Below, piece by piece: positions 60,001-64,000 of a stretch of 64,000 nucleotides of DNA. The notes beneath the pieces were generated by a model. The model did no database searches. It was not told the origin of the DNA and saw only the letters and a program-made list of their open reading frames with translations. The DNA lies in contig NW_004450380.1 of NCBI RefSeq assembly GCF_000321225.1, positions 1,901,612 to 1,965,611 of the forward strand, given 5' to 3'. This DNA is from Odobenus rosmarus divergens (taxonomy: Eukaryota > Chordata > Mammalia > Carnivora > Odobenidae). Both the position numbers and the translations under genes were made by a program. Position 1 is the stretch's first letter; every line of letters starts with the position of its first letter.

Positions 60001-62736
60001 AAAAAGAAACAAAAGGCATACGAATCAGAAAGGAAGAAGCAAAATTTTTACTATTCGCAGATGACATGGTATTATATTTGGAAAACCCTAAAGACTCCAC
60101 CAAAAAACTGTTAGAACTAATAAACAAATTCAGTAATTGTTGCAGGATACAAAATCAATATATAAAAACCAGTTGTGTTTCTATATGCTAATAATGAACT
60201 ATCAGGCAGAGAAATTAAGAAGCCAATCTCATTTACCTGTGCATCAAAAAGAATAAAATGCCTGAGAATAAATTTAACCAAGAAGTGAAAGACCTAGACC
60301 CTGAAAATTATAAGACAATGATGAAAGAAATTATAGAAGATACCAATGATTGGAAAGATATTACATGCTCATGGTTTGGAAGAACAAATATTGTTAAAAT
60401 GTCCATACTACCCAAAGCAATCTACAGATTCAATGCAATCTCTATCAAAATTCCAATGGCACTCCTCACAGAACTAGAACAATCCTAAAATTTGCATGGA
60501 ATGACAAAAAAAAGAAAAAAGAAAGAAAAAGAAACCAAATAGCCAAAGCCATCTTTGAGAAAGAAGAACAAAGCGAGAGGCATCACACTCCCTGATGTCA
60601 AATTAAACTACAAAGCTATAGTAATCAAAACAGTATGGTACCAGCATAAAAACAGACACATACATCAGTGGAACAGAATAGAGGGGCCAAAAATAAACCC
60701 AGGCATATGTAGTCAATTAATTTATTACAAAGGAGCCAAGAATATATGGTGGGGTAAGGACAATCTCTTCAATAAGTGGTGTTGGGAAAACCGGACAGCC
60801 ACATGCAAAAAAATGAAACTAGACCACTATCTCACACCACACACAAAAATTAACTCAAAATGGATTAAAGACTTGAATGTAAGACCTTATGCCATAAAGC
60901 TCCTGGAAGAAAACATAGATAGTAAGCTCCTTGATTTCAGTTTTGGCCATGATTTTTTGGACTTGACACCAAAAGCAAAGGCAACAAGAGTGAAAATAAA
61001 CAAGTGGGACTACATCACACTAAAAACCTTCTGCACAGCAAACAACACCCATCAACAAAATGAAAAGTCAACCTGTGGAAAGCACACATCCAATAGGGGA
61101 TTAATATACAAAATATACAAAGAATTCATACAATGCAATACAGAAGCAAACAATCCAATTAAAAAATAGACTGAAGATCTGAACAGACATTTTTTCATGA
61201 CATGCAGATGGCCTACAGGTATATGAAATGGTACTCAACATCACTAATAATCAGGGAAATGCGAGTCAAAAGCTCAGCGAGATATCACCTCACACCTGTT
61301 AGAATGGCTAGTCTCAAAAAGACAGGAGATGACAAATGTTGGCAAGGATGTGGAAAAAAGGGAATCCTGTGCACTCTTGGTGGGAATGAAAGTTAGCACA
61401 GCCACTATGGAAAACACTATGGAGTTTCCTCAAAAAGCTAAAAACAGACTACCATATGATCCAAAAATTCTTCCCCTGTTTTTCCAAAGAAAATGAAAAC
61501 CCTAACTTGAAAAGATGCACCCTCATGCTCATCGCAGCATTATTTACAGTAGCCAAGACACGGAAACAACGCATGTGTCCATCAATGAATGAATGGGTAA
61601 AGAAGAAGAGACAGATAGATAGATAAATAGATAGATAGAGATAGATAGAGATAGATATATATATATATATATATATATATGTAATGGAATATTCAGCCAT
61701 AAAAAAGAAGGAAATCTTGCCATTTGCTACAACATGGATGGACCTTGAAAACATTATTCTAGAGTCTACTTTGGTTTGAATCCTACTTTTGCCACTGGTA
61801 GATATGTCATCTTAAGCGAATTGCTTAGTCTCTGAGCTTATTTCTTTGTTTGTAAAATGAGTCTATAATACCTATCTTATAGTATTCTGAGGATTAAATG
61901 ACAGTACCTGGGTAAAAATCCCTAATTTTGCTCAATCAAGTTAAGTTCCTTTCGTCTCTCTTCCTCCACATGAAAATAGGTGAAATGCTATCATTAATGT
62001 TTATTTAGCTCTGTCCTCTCATTCCAAGCAATCTGATAAATCATGAGAGATACTCAGTAACCTTAGAAATAATAACATAGTGCCCTATATCAAGTTCTGA
62101 AGATTCTTAACTTCCTGAGCCAGCCAACATCAGGTACATGTCACAGGCTCTTCGATCAGAAAAACCTGAATTCAAATCCCAGCTCTGCTACAGACAACTG
62201 TAAACTTTGCAAGTAGCTTAACCTACCTGAGCCTCTGTTTCTTCATCCAAAAGAAAGTGTTGCTATGAGGATTAGGCAGATAATTCATGTAGGACATTCG
62301 ATCCATTGTCTGGTACGCAGCAAATGCTCAGTTAGTATTCACTTTCAACAAGTACTACGTGCTCAGTAAAACGGTATGATTATTATTAACATTATTCTTG
62401 CTGTCGCCTTGGGACCCACTATCAAAAACGACATCAAGATGTTAGGAGGGTAGTGAGGTTGCACTGACAAGCTCGGAGAAATCGTGCCACAAGCATCCCA
62501 AGTCACACGTATGGAAAAATCACCACAGCTGTGATGTAAATGCATCTCTTCTCTCCATTATCGAGAAAGTGACACCTTCATTAAGATTATCTATGATTTG
62601 ATCATTACCATAAAGATTTGGAGGGAGGCTTTTAATATACTGCACTTAATTTAATCATTAATATTATTTATCTCATTTGCAGTTTCTGTAACCTAACAGC
62701 TATATTTGCAATAGAGACCTTTGGAATGATTCCCAG
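11550..62736 (+). CDS. CATSPERE: CATSPERE, cation channel sperm-associated auxiliary subunit epsilon (partial, 12 exons, middle to near C-terminus)
   Basis: Spliced gene. Coding exons are 11550-12024, 18951-19393, 30380-30438, 33404-33479, 36645-36697, 38944-38994, 39405-39438, 39507-39586, 50864-50963, 56765-56851, 58366-58523 and 62683-62736, totalling 1670 bases. All junctions keep one open frame of about 556 codons. The product matches my recollection of human CATSPERE (about 950 residues) almost residue for residue in places, for example [20 protein letters not shown] and [14 protein letters not shown]. Known role: a single-pass membrane subunit of the CatSper Ca2+ channel of the sperm flagellum, forming with the beta, gamma and delta subunits an extracellular canopy over the pore; needed for sperm hyperactivation. 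The many N-glycosylation sequons and paired cysteines fit an extracellular domain. About 350 N-terminal residues and the final transmembrane exon are outside the window. The paralogue CATSPERD is the main alternative, but the match to epsilon is much closer. Confidence 0.95.
12312..12749 (-). mobile_element. Solo MLT1-type LTR (ERVL-MaLR) with 5-bp target duplication
   Basis: Read on the - strand it begins TGCTATAGGTTGAATTGTGT and ends ...GAAGACA. It carries the typical order of a MaLR LTR: a GGTCATTCTGAAG-type block, 'ATAAATTTCTGTTGTTTTAAG' near the 3' end, and 'CACCCAGTTTGTGGTA'-like sequence. It is flanked by the perfect direct repeat ggtgt at 12307-12311 and 12750-12754. No internal retroviral sequence is present, so this is a solo LTR left by recombination. 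It has no coding capacity. Confidence 0.8.
12765..12935 (+). repeat. MIR SINE, old
   Basis: Diverged MIR: the core 'gcaagtcattgaacctttgcaagtctcattttctaatct' pattern is followed by a run matching the MIR 3' half. Boundaries are approximate. Confidence 0.6.
13068..13262 (-). mobile_element. CAN-SINE (tRNA-Lys)
   Basis: Reverse-oriented SINE: AAAGATTTTATTTATT tail at left, GA-rich stretch, and the head ...GAGCCACCCAGGCGCC at right. A short tctttctt repeat on both sides may be its target duplication. Confidence 0.93.
13305..14960 (+). mobile_element. LINE-2 (L2) fragment, interrupted by a SINE
   Basis: Pyrimidine-rich sequence that follows the order of the L2 ORF2 3' half and 3' UTR: 'cacttggatgactagtaggcatctcag', 'accttgacctcatcctcaaatcc', 'cttaaaaccctcattcggttttc', 'ttccctgaccctgcc'. 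It ends near the 'ataaatggatgaacaaatatt' motif. A younger SINE sits at 13521-13722. Open frames inside are too short and broken to code. Confidence 0.65.
13521..13722 (-). mobile_element. CAN-SINE with 15-bp target duplication
   Basis: Full-length reverse SINE with a poly(T) run at left and the CCACCCAGG head at right. The perfect repeat agcagggcctgattc flanks it at 13506-13520 and 13723-13737. It is inserted in the L2 fragment, so it is younger. Confidence 0.96.
14978..15181 (-). mobile_element. CAN-SINE, diverged
   Basis: Reverse SINE: (TTC)n/poly(T) at left, AAAGATTGATTGATTTGAGAG, then the head GAGCCACCCAGAAGCCCC. An imperfect flanking repeat (aattctcaccttt / aattcccaccctttc) marks the insertion site. 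Confidence 0.9.
15877..15960 (+). mobile_element. CAN-SINE fragment (5' part only)
   Basis: Head and body of an old SINE (GGTACCTGGCTGACTCAGTTGAT ... CAAGCCCCACATCGGGTGTAGA) with no CT-rich stretch or tail. Confidence 0.75.
15961..16735 (-). mobile_element. Old L1 ORF2 fragment, interrupted by a SINE
   Basis: T-rich sequence resembling reverse-strand mammalian L1 ORF2, including 'gaactcttggcttgtttgtc', 'ttaatttctgcttttgtc' and 'gttttagctgcatccacaaa'. A SINE occupies 16528-16710. It is broken by stops and non-coding. Confidence 0.6.
16528..16710 (-). mobile_element. CAN-SINE with 11-bp target duplication
   Basis: Reverse SINE with long poly(T), (GAGA)n and the head GAGCCACCCAGGCACCC. It is flanked by catttagtaat at 16517-16527 and 16711-16721. 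Confidence 0.95.
16736..16926 (+). mobile_element. CAN-SINE, head-to-head with the preceding copy
   Basis: Forward SINE (GGCGCCTGAGTGCTCTGTTGG head, AATAAATAAATAAATCTTAAAAAAA tail). It is flanked by aatgttttaa(t/g)gagcag at 16719-16735 and 16927-16943. Only about 25 bases separate it from the reverse SINE at 16528-16710. Confidence 0.95.
18197..18229. repeat. (CA)n microsatellite
   Basis: A run of CA/CACATA repeats just left of an LTR-like repeat; likely length-variable between individuals. Confidence 0.85.
18240..18628 (-). mobile_element. MaLR (MLT1-type) LTR, old
   Basis: Reverse-strand LTR starting TGCTATAGATGGAATTGTGT and ending ...ACTGTACA. It shares the order of the copy at 12312-12749, including 'cctcacatggcc' and the 'ggcttaaacaatagaaatgtatg' block. 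No clear target duplication is seen. Non-coding. Confidence 0.7.
18951..19393 (+). CDS. CATSPERE: CATSPERE coding exon B, 443 bp
   Basis: The acceptor is TCTTTTCCAG|AT; the donor is ACCACG|GTAAGT at 19394. The first two bases complete the Asp codon split from exon A, giving [12 protein letters not shown]. The exon ends in phase 0 after YCTKTT. The encoded stretch has cysteines in EKCPYVAFH and GYCTKT and sequons NST, NGT and NLS. Its beta-rich, aromatic composition fits the extracellular domain of CatSper epsilon. The first in-frame ATG (18968) is internal. Confidence 0.95.
20862..21040 (+). mobile_element. CAN-SINE
   Basis: Forward SINE starting in a G-rich run (GGGGCGCCTGGGTGGCTCAG), with part of the body after the A box missing, a CT-rich stretch, and the tail AAATAAATAAAATCTTTTAAAAA. 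Confidence 0.93.
22003..22745 (-). mobile_element. L1 3' end with internal inversion (twin-primed)
   Basis: 22050-22513 is reverse-strand L1 3' UTR and ORF2 end. 22514-22741 is forward-strand L1 ORF2 C-terminal sequence ('ggtgttggcgaggacgtagagaaagag', 'ggtgggaatgcaaactggtg'). The two segments meet at the same L1 position. The 14-bp repeat agcaagttttttaa lies at 21989-22002 and 22746-22759. About 45 bases between the left repeat and recognisable L1 (22003-22050) may be tail or 3'-transduced flank. Confidence 0.85.
22800..22935. repeat. AT-rich simple repeat
   Basis: Degenerate TAATATA/ATAT repeats inside the right half of the split MIR. Confidence 0.8.
23405..24150 (-). mobile_element. Old L1 (L1M type) 3' region
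   Basis: Reverse-strand old L1 3' UTR: 'attgaggtatattttttataattgacatataac', 'ccatgttgttgaaataggcaggaattcc', 'ggcttt(c)atgtcttggctactgtaaataatgttgcaatg'. A short SINE-like tail fragment interrupts it at about 23938-23979. Non-coding. Confidence 0.7.
23938..23979 (-). mobile_element. CAN-SINE tail fragment
   Basis: Only poly(T), AAGATTTATTTATTTTGAGAGAGAGAGAG is present; no SINE head follows before L1 sequence resumes. Confidence 0.5.
24241..24427 (-). mobile_element. CAN-SINE with 15-bp target duplication
   Basis: Full-length reverse SINE. It is flanked by ctctgtgttggtttc at 24226-24240 and 24428-24442. Confidence 0.96.
24780..26000. repeat. Diverged tandem repeat, units of about 345-390 bp (probable L1M 5' UTR, - strand)
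   Basis: Similar blocks start near 24781, 25169, 25534 and 25879. Each opens with 'aagccc(c/t)...' followed by 'gg/ccaccagagcca', 'gcagcagc(c/t)(a/g)c', 'ctccttt(c)t(g/c)(g)gaga' and a tail 'aagcctgcccctcaggccacagc'. Open frames across it do not agree between units, so it is unlikely to code. The following 26000-26275 ends in 'gtcaccaccttgaaccagaac', like the reverse of an old L1 5' end. Family assignment is inferred. Confidence 0.6.
26276..27303 (-). mobile_element. Old L1 fragments
   Basis: Reverse-strand L1 pieces. 26276-26480 looks like ORF2 ('tttgtgtcctaagatacatttgcc'). 26630-26945 matches an old L1 3' UTR ('ggcaaccactgatccgcttgctatc', 'tataaatggaaacatacagtatg', 'ctttcactcagcataatc'). 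26985-27290 resembles the ORF1/ORF2 region ('aatctactttgtgtgatatt'). Confidence 0.65.
27308..27403 (-). mobile_element. CAN-SINE fragment (head half)
   Basis: Reverse SINE with body and head only (CACAGGGCTCGATCTCAGGA ... GTGCCACCCAAGCGTCCC). The CT-rich part is missing, and an A-run/T-run stands where it should be. Confidence 0.85.
27964..28074 (-). mobile_element. Very short L1 3' end
   Basis: About 110 bases of L1 3' UTR terminus ('tatagtgtattattagtttcagaggtagag', 'caacacccagtgct'-like). It is flanked by atatgtttgttt at 27952-27963 and 28075-28086; a severely 5'-truncated insertion. Confidence 0.8.
28545..29443 (-). mobile_element. L1 3' end, with nested SINE and 17-bp target duplication
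   Basis: Reverse-strand caniform L1: 3' UTR at left ('caccatacaatacatcattagg', 'cacccagtgctccatgcag') into the ORF2 end at right ('gaggaacctccacactgtcttcc'). It is flanked by acagccttcaacttttt at 28528-28544 and 29444-29460. A SINE at 29154-29364 splits it. The ORF2 remnant is truncated and non-functional. Confidence 0.9.
29154..29364 (-). mobile_element. CAN-SINE nested in L1, 18-bp target duplication
   Basis: Full-length reverse SINE with a long poly(T). The L1 sequence agggtagctctattttta is duplicated at 29136-29153 and 29365-29382. Confidence 0.96.
29634..29683. repeat. (TATC)n microsatellite
   Basis: Imperfect then perfect TATC/TGTC repeats (ctatctatctatctat...), likely polymorphic. 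Confidence 0.85.
30380..30438 (+). CDS. CATSPERE: CATSPERE coding exon C, 59 bp
   Basis: The acceptor is TTCTTTTTCAG|ACA; the donor is TTGCA|GTAAGT. It is read in phase 0 as [19 protein letters not shown] plus two bases of a Gln codon. This continues the protein after ...YCTKTT and matches the human segment TFYQNVDYERISDYFETQ at most positions. Confidence 0.93.
30691..30805 (-). mobile_element. Very short L1 3' end
   Basis: Poly(T) followed by the L1 3' terminus ('cacatagtgtattagtgtcagagg', 'acacccagtgctcatt'). It is flanked by ggctatttctt at 30680-30690 and 30806-30816. Confidence 0.85.
31304..32086 (+). mobile_element. CAN-SINE interrupted by an L1
   Basis: The SINE head is at 31307-31345 and the rest at 31910-32086, ending in a long A tail. 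The flanking repeat is gaaaata(a/c)aacag at 31291-31303 and 32087-32099. The L1 at 31346-31909 was inserted later. Confidence 0.93.
31346..31909 (-). mobile_element. Young L1 3' UTR inserted in a SINE
   Basis: Reverse-strand caniform L1 3' UTR. Two related parts stand in tandem (31346-31620 and 31625-31909), as is normal for the 3' UTR of this L1 family. The SINE sequence gagcatccaactctt is duplicated at 31331-31345 and 31910-31924. Open frames inside are chance frames. Confidence 0.93.
33404..33479 (+). CDS. CATSPERE: CATSPERE coding exon D, 76 bp
   Basis: The acceptor is TTTCTCCTAG|A; the donor is CAAAAG|GTAAGT at 33480. The first base completes the Gln codon from exon C, and the exon reads [20 protein letters not shown] then PIAQK, ending in phase 0. 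The single cysteine (ARACPIAQ) is conserved in the human protein as I recall it. Confidence 0.95.
34690..34905 (+). repeat. MIR SINE
   Basis: A recognisable MIR: 'gagctctgccacccactggccgg..caagctactaaac..taagtctcaggggcctcaac', then 'gagagtattaaatgagatcatt' and 'gcccagcacagtgcctgtcac'. Confidence 0.8.
35626..35818 (+). mobile_element. CAN-SINE
   Basis: Full-length forward SINE ending AAATAAATAAATAAAATCTTTAAAAACAAAC. It is flanked by acaaagatctg at 35615-35625 and 35819-35829. Confidence 0.96.
36645..36697 (+). CDS. CATSPERE: CATSPERE coding exon E, 53 bp, with a GC donor
   Basis: The acceptor is CTTCATTTTAG|GTA. The exon reads [17 protein letters not shown] plus GG of a Gly codon. The donor is non-canonical: AAAGG|GCAAGT. 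Reading through to the next GT (36702) would add four bases and shift the frame, while the GC site joins exactly to A|TTT in exon F to give GFNKKDC, matching the family sequence. It is therefore a GC-AG intron. Confidence 0.93.
37660..37985 (+). repeat. MER5-like hAT DNA transposon remnants (two pieces)
   Basis: 37675-37796 ('ttggaaatgcaggatttcgagcc', 'cacctgctgaacagaacc', 'aaaatttgagaataactgctc') and 37905-37985 ('acctacctggagagcatg', 'aaaaacacagatttt') follow the order of the small MER5 elements. No coding capacity. Confidence 0.5.
38500..38875 (+). repeat. MER5-like remnant split by a SINE
   Basis: 'gaaatgctagggccacac ... ctaattcaataagtgatg ... tcaagtttgagaatcact' resembles MER5. The SINE at 38561-38782 sits inside it. 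Confidence 0.45.
38561..38782 (+). mobile_element. CAN-SINE with 15-bp target duplication
   Basis: Forward SINE (GCACCTGGGTGTCTCTGTTGG head, poly(A) end). It is flanked by gaaatgctagggcca at 38546-38560 and 38783-38797. It ends about 160 bases upstream of exon F. Confidence 0.96.
38944..38994 (+). CDS. CATSPERE: CATSPERE coding exon F, 51 bp
   Basis: The acceptor is TTTTTTGTAG|A; the donor is GAAAA|GTAAGA. It reads (G)[16 protein letters not shown] plus AA of a Lys codon. It starts and ends in the same phase, so skipping it would keep the frame and remove 17 residues including one cysteine. Confidence 0.93.
38995..39404 (-). other. CATSPERE: CATSPERE intron F-G with old L1 fragment
   Basis: A 410-base GT-AG intron of the + strand gene (GTAAGA ... 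TTTACAG). About 39100-39330 resembles reverse-strand L1 ORF2 ('ttttgctgcatctcacaaattttgataagttg'). Confidence 0.75.
39405..39438 (+). CDS. CATSPERE: CATSPERE coding exon G, 34 bp (very small exon)
   Basis: The acceptor is TTTTTACAG|G; the donor is AACTTG|GTAAGA. The first base completes Lys, then [11 protein letters not shown] follows, ending in phase 0. It matches the human segment EKSYLRHQPSKNLRV as I recall it. The next intron is only 68 bases long. Confidence 0.93.
39439..39506 (+). other. CATSPERE: CATSPERE intron G-H, 68 bp
   Basis: It runs from GTAAGA to CCTTTTCTAG. It has a pyrimidine tract (tttttccttttct) and an upstream 'taactaaag' that could hold the branch point. It contains no repeat and is the only short intron visible in the gene. 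Confidence 0.93.
39507..39586 (+). CDS. CATSPERE: CATSPERE coding exon H, 80 bp
   Basis: The acceptor is CCTTTTCTAG|AGA; the donor is CAGTT|GTAAGT. It reads [20 protein letters not shown] then FHPLVQ plus two bases of a Leu codon. The YGCPLRLDF motif is characteristic of CatSper epsilon, with a related form in delta. Confidence 0.95.
39701..39870 (-). mobile_element. Short L1 3' end
   Basis: Reverse-strand L1 3' UTR terminus with the T-rich tail at left. It is flanked by ttgagtac(c/a)tgtta at 39687-39700 and 39871-39884. It lies 114 bases downstream of exon H. Confidence 0.92.
40002..40473 (+). mobile_element. Young L1 3' UTR, 12-bp target duplication
   Basis: Forward caniform L1 3' UTR ending 'aacataacaataaaaaattaaccaaaaaaa'. 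It is flanked by agaactgaggct at 39990-40001 and 40474-40485. Its last 170 bases are the reverse complement of the copy at 39701-39870. Confidence 0.94.
44605..44803 (+). mobile_element. CAN-SINE nested in L1, 15-bp target duplication
   Basis: Full-length forward SINE. It is flanked by agaactgcttttgct at 44590-44604 and 44804-44818. Confidence 0.96.
45580..45606. repeat. (TTTG)n microsatellite
   Basis: A run of tttg units inside the L1 at 41395-46195. Confidence 0.85.
50864..50963 (+). CDS. CATSPERE: CATSPERE coding exon I, 100 bp
   Basis: The acceptor is TGTCTCGCTCAG|A; the donor is AAGAAG|GTACGG. It completes Leu, then reads [20 protein letters not shown] then [13 protein letters not shown], ending in phase 0. 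A sequon (NNT) is present. It is part of the membrane-proximal extracellular region, and nearly identical to the human stretch [20 protein letters not shown]. Confidence 0.96.
51290..52000 (+). mobile_element. L2-like LINE fragment
   Basis: Pyrimidine-rich sequence ('gacttccttgcgtcatttgacccactgaccttggcttcactg', 'tctcctggtttcctccgtcc') follows the L2 ORF2 order. The later part is too diverged to be sure. Confidence 0.5.
53302..53483 (-). mobile_element. CAN-SINE with 16-bp target duplication
   Basis: Reverse SINE. It is flanked by tgaacaaaaatatctt at 53286-53301 and 53484-53499. Confidence 0.95.
55700..55906 (+). mobile_element. CAN-SINE with 16-bp target duplication
   Basis: Full-length forward SINE with a slightly expanded middle (CCCATCGCATCAGG, TGCTTGCTTGCGCTC). 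It is flanked by taaaataaatcttgga at 55684-55699 and 55907-55922. Confidence 0.95.
55923..55984 (+). mobile_element. CAN-SINE fragment
   Basis: The middle part of an older SINE ('ctcagggtcatgagtttaag', 'ccccacattgggtgtgaagcc') followed directly by an A tail. Confidence 0.75.
56472..56746 (-). mobile_element. L1 3' UTR fragment abutting the exon J acceptor
   Basis: Reverse-strand L1 3' end ('gttaacatacagcataatattagtctcaggtgtac', 'ctcatcacaagtgccctcc', 'tttgctcacttgtttcttaaatt'). It is flanked by the repeat tgtacaattttt at 56460-56471 and 56747-56758. The right copy is the pyrimidine tract of the exon J acceptor, so only 18 bases of non-L1 sequence lie before the exon. Confidence 0.9.
56765..56851 (+). 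CDS. CATSPERE: CATSPERE coding exon J, 87 bp
   Basis: The acceptor is ATTTTTTGACAG|AGT; the donor is CCTGAA|GTAAGG. It holds 29 whole codons, [20 protein letters not shown] then PLEEAWGPE, and starts and ends in phase 0, so skipping would keep frame. The conserved cysteine and the HLPLEE(A/V)WGPE motif match human CATSPERE. An L1 lies immediately upstream. Confidence 0.96.
57135..57325 (-). mobile_element. CAN-SINE, 9-bp target duplication
   Basis: Reverse SINE. It is flanked by gagagtgag at 57126-57134 and 57326-57334. Its head faces the SINE at 57386-57591. Confidence 0.95.
57386..57591 (+). mobile_element. CAN-SINE, 16-bp target duplication
   Basis: Forward SINE. It is flanked by acaactgaaagatcat at 57370-57385 and 57592-57607. 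Confidence 0.96.
58366..58523 (+). CDS. CATSPERE: CATSPERE coding exon K, 158 bp
   Basis: The acceptor is TTTCCTATTCAG|AAC; the donor is TATAG|GTGAAT. It reads [52 protein letters not shown] plus AG of a Ser codon. It carries one cysteine and the sequon NKS. This is the most strongly conserved exon in the window, in the membrane-proximal stem of the ectodomain. The ATG at 58345 lies in the intron and is not a start. Confidence 0.97.
58740..58895 (+). mobile_element. L1 3'-region fragment
   Basis: The L1 segment 'tatgtgtaccctcatgttgatcatagcattatttacaatagcc' to 'attcagccattaaaaaa'. The same part of L1 recurs at 61520-61720 in the adjoining element, so this piece comes from another insertion or a rearrangement. 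Confidence 0.8.
58896..61770 (+). mobile_element. Old L1 (ORF2 RT to C-terminus), defective
   Basis: Forward L1 ORF2 remnants: an RT region around 59350-60130 with a palm-like 'LLFADDMV' type segment at 60050-60070 in a broken frame, then thumb and C-terminal parts at 60258-60488 and 60555-61169 (204 open codons, including '[20 protein letters not shown]'). These are separated by stops and frameshifts. It ends near 61770 and is non-functional. Confidence 0.85.
61608..61683. repeat. (TAGA)n(TA)n microsatellite
   Basis: Compound TAGA then TA repeats inside the L1 3' region; likely length-variable. Confidence 0.9.
61775..61918 (+). repeat. MIR SINE
   Basis: MIR order: 'gccactggtagatatgtcatcttaagcgaattgcttagtctctgagc', 'gtaaaatgagtctataatacctatc', 'gaggattaaatgacagta'. 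Confidence 0.8.
62150..62342 (+). repeat. MIR SINE
   Basis: MIR order: 'gaattcaaatcccagctctgctac', 'agcttaacctacctgagcctctgtttcttcatcc', 'gtctggtacgcagcaaatgctcag'. Confidence 0.85.
62683..62736 (+). CDS. CATSPERE: CATSPERE coding exon L (last in window), 54 bp
   Basis: The acceptor is CTCATTTGCAG|T; the donor is CCCAG|GTAATG. It completes Ser, then reads [17 protein letters not shown] plus two bases of the next codon. The sequon NLT and one cysteine lie just before where the human protein enters its transmembrane helix. The following terminal exon (helix and basic cytoplasmic tail) is not in the window. Confidence 0.96.
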
Positions 62737-64000
62737 GTAATGCCTGCTGCCTAATTAGGCTTTAGTGAGGGGAGTCGTAAAAGACAGGGGTGGCAGACAA
62801 AACAGGAAAAGCACCTCTCCCCCATTTCCCTGGGACCCTACTACTTCTGCCCTATATGTGACATCCTCAAATTGTATGTATCAATTATCCCAGGGATACA
62901 GTGGGAAGGAATTTTTGAGAATTGTTGCTGCAGCTAGGGTCCCATTTTGTCTCATCCCCTCAGTGGCCACTGTCTTCCCATCAAACATGTCTTTGAACCC
63001 CACCTAAAGGGCAGAGTCTAGGCTGCCGCGGGGGGGCCTGGGAGGAGACAGTGGCTGCTTGAGTCCGCCCTCAACCACTGGCCATCATTCTGATGCATCC
63101 AGAGACAGGTAGGAAAGGCATGTTCCTGGACTCCAGTCTCCTTGGAGAGCAAAGTCTTAATGCTAACACTGAGATTGCAAACGACCTCGCTCCTTTGTCC
63201 TGGGCCTGGTTTTTTGTTTTTGTTCTTTTGTAAAATGTTAAACAAAAATGGAAGACAAACAATGAAGTTACTCATGGCCCTACTTTAAATATCGCTGACT
63301 CCTTGATGTTTTGTGCCAATGGAAGATTAACAGTGTGAATAACCTACAAATGAGATAAGCCACGCATTATTTCTAAGTGACTTTGGGAAACATCTATGGC
63401 CTTTGACAGTGACTTTTCCTCATTAGATTGCCATGTTTGATTTAGATGAATATTAAGAACATACGTGCACACTGTCAGAAGGGGGCATTGGTGAATTGGA
63501 GAGGAGAGATGACAGTGAAGGAGGATTTCACCTATTTGCCCCAGCTTGTCTCCCAGGAGCTGGATTTCAGCAGCCAGGGGATATGGTGCAGCTTAGGGGT
63601 TGTCCCTAGGTTAGTGACTGCAGCTTGGTCCCTGTTACACCTGAGCCCCCAAAGTGGGAGCAGAGGCAAAGCGGGGATTAGCTGGTGGTAACCATTTTCC
63701 TAGTGAGAAAGCCCTTTTCATGAGCAAACATAGGCTGAAGATCAGGCTATAGGAGGCCAAGATCTTGGTGCTTCCTTGTCTTCCAGAGTACTCAACCACT
63801 TTCCCAAATTTTCCACTGTGTCCTTTGGAGTTGTTACCTTTTAACCAGCAAACTCACTTAAATCCTCAATCGTCCTCTGAGCTCCCACTCTATGTCCCTC
63901 CATCCCCCAAGGACACTGCTTCACCTTCAGCCTTCTAGAGTGATAGCTGTTTACTTTCCAATGACCCCCAGGTGCCTCAGAGTGCCATTACCACTTCCGG
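62737..64000 (+). other. CATSPERE: CATSPERE intron after exon L (runs off the window)
   Basis: It begins GTAATG. I recognise no repeat family or further exon in these 1.26 kb. A short G-rich run lies at 63030-63037. Open frames here are short chance frames. Confidence 0.7.

Larger units (their letters stand above)
58524..62682 (+). other. CATSPERE: CATSPERE intron K-L, 4.2 kb
   Basis: A GT-AG intron (GTGAAT ... CTCATTTGCAG). It is mostly old L1, with two MIRs near its end. The last 330 bases before exon L look single-copy. Confidence 0.8.

Noticed and set aside
60555..61169. A 204-codon open frame
   Set aside because: It is a remnant of L1 ORF2 (C-terminal part) inside a broken L1, not a host gene.
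1..64000. SINE heads as possible tRNA-Lys genes
   Set aside because: They have diverged tRNA-like A/B boxes followed by a CT-rich stretch, an A-rich tail and target duplications; they are retroposons and not functional tRNA genes.
1..64000. A CRISPR array, defence locus, or other microbial or new gene system
   Set aside because: There are no regularly spaced direct repeats and no dense gene clusters. All repeated sequence is explained by SINE, LINE, LTR, DNA transposon or microsatellite sequence in a mammalian gene.

Overview
This window is nuclear DNA of a carnivoran mammal. The best evidence is about 28 tRNA-Lys-derived CAN-SINE copies, each with the typical head, a CT-rich stretch, an AATAAA-rich tail and target-site duplications. 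Young L1 elements with the caniform type of 3' UTR point the same way. The SINE subtype (a 'TCGTTAAGCGTCTGCCTTCGGCTC' type head) suggests an arctoid such as a bear, seal or mustelid; the species is inferred, not proven.

One protein-coding gene is visible: the 3' two thirds of CATSPERE (CatSper channel auxiliary subunit epsilon, formerly C1orf101), on the + strand. Twelve coding exons lie between 11550 and 62736. They join in one open frame of about 556 codons, with splice sites and phases that agree throughout. They encode the later part of the large extracellular region of a sperm-flagellum membrane protein. The N-terminal exons should lie upstream of base 1, and the last exon (transmembrane helix and short cytoplasmic tail) downstream of base 64000.

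Layout. 1-11549 is intron made almost wholly of L1 layers with nested SINEs. 11550-12024 and 18951-19393 are the two large exons. 19394-30379 is a long intron with a twin-primed L1 inside a MIR and a tandem-repeat block. 30380-39586 holds six short exons, including a GC-AG intron and a 68-base intron. 39587-50863 is a long intron with a 4.8 kb broken L1. 50864-62736 holds the last four visible exons, separated by old L1 sequence. 62737-64000 is intron.

Apart from CATSPERE I see no intact host gene, no RNA gene, no CRISPR array and no bacterial-type system. Other long open frames are L1 ORF2 remnants or chance frames in repeats. I did not find an undescribed system. The most informative observations are an L1 insertion that placed the probable branch-point region of one CATSPERE exon inside L1 sequence, the GC donor, the near-minimal intron, two L1 copies whose inversions join exactly (twin priming), and several insertions nested at shared target sites.
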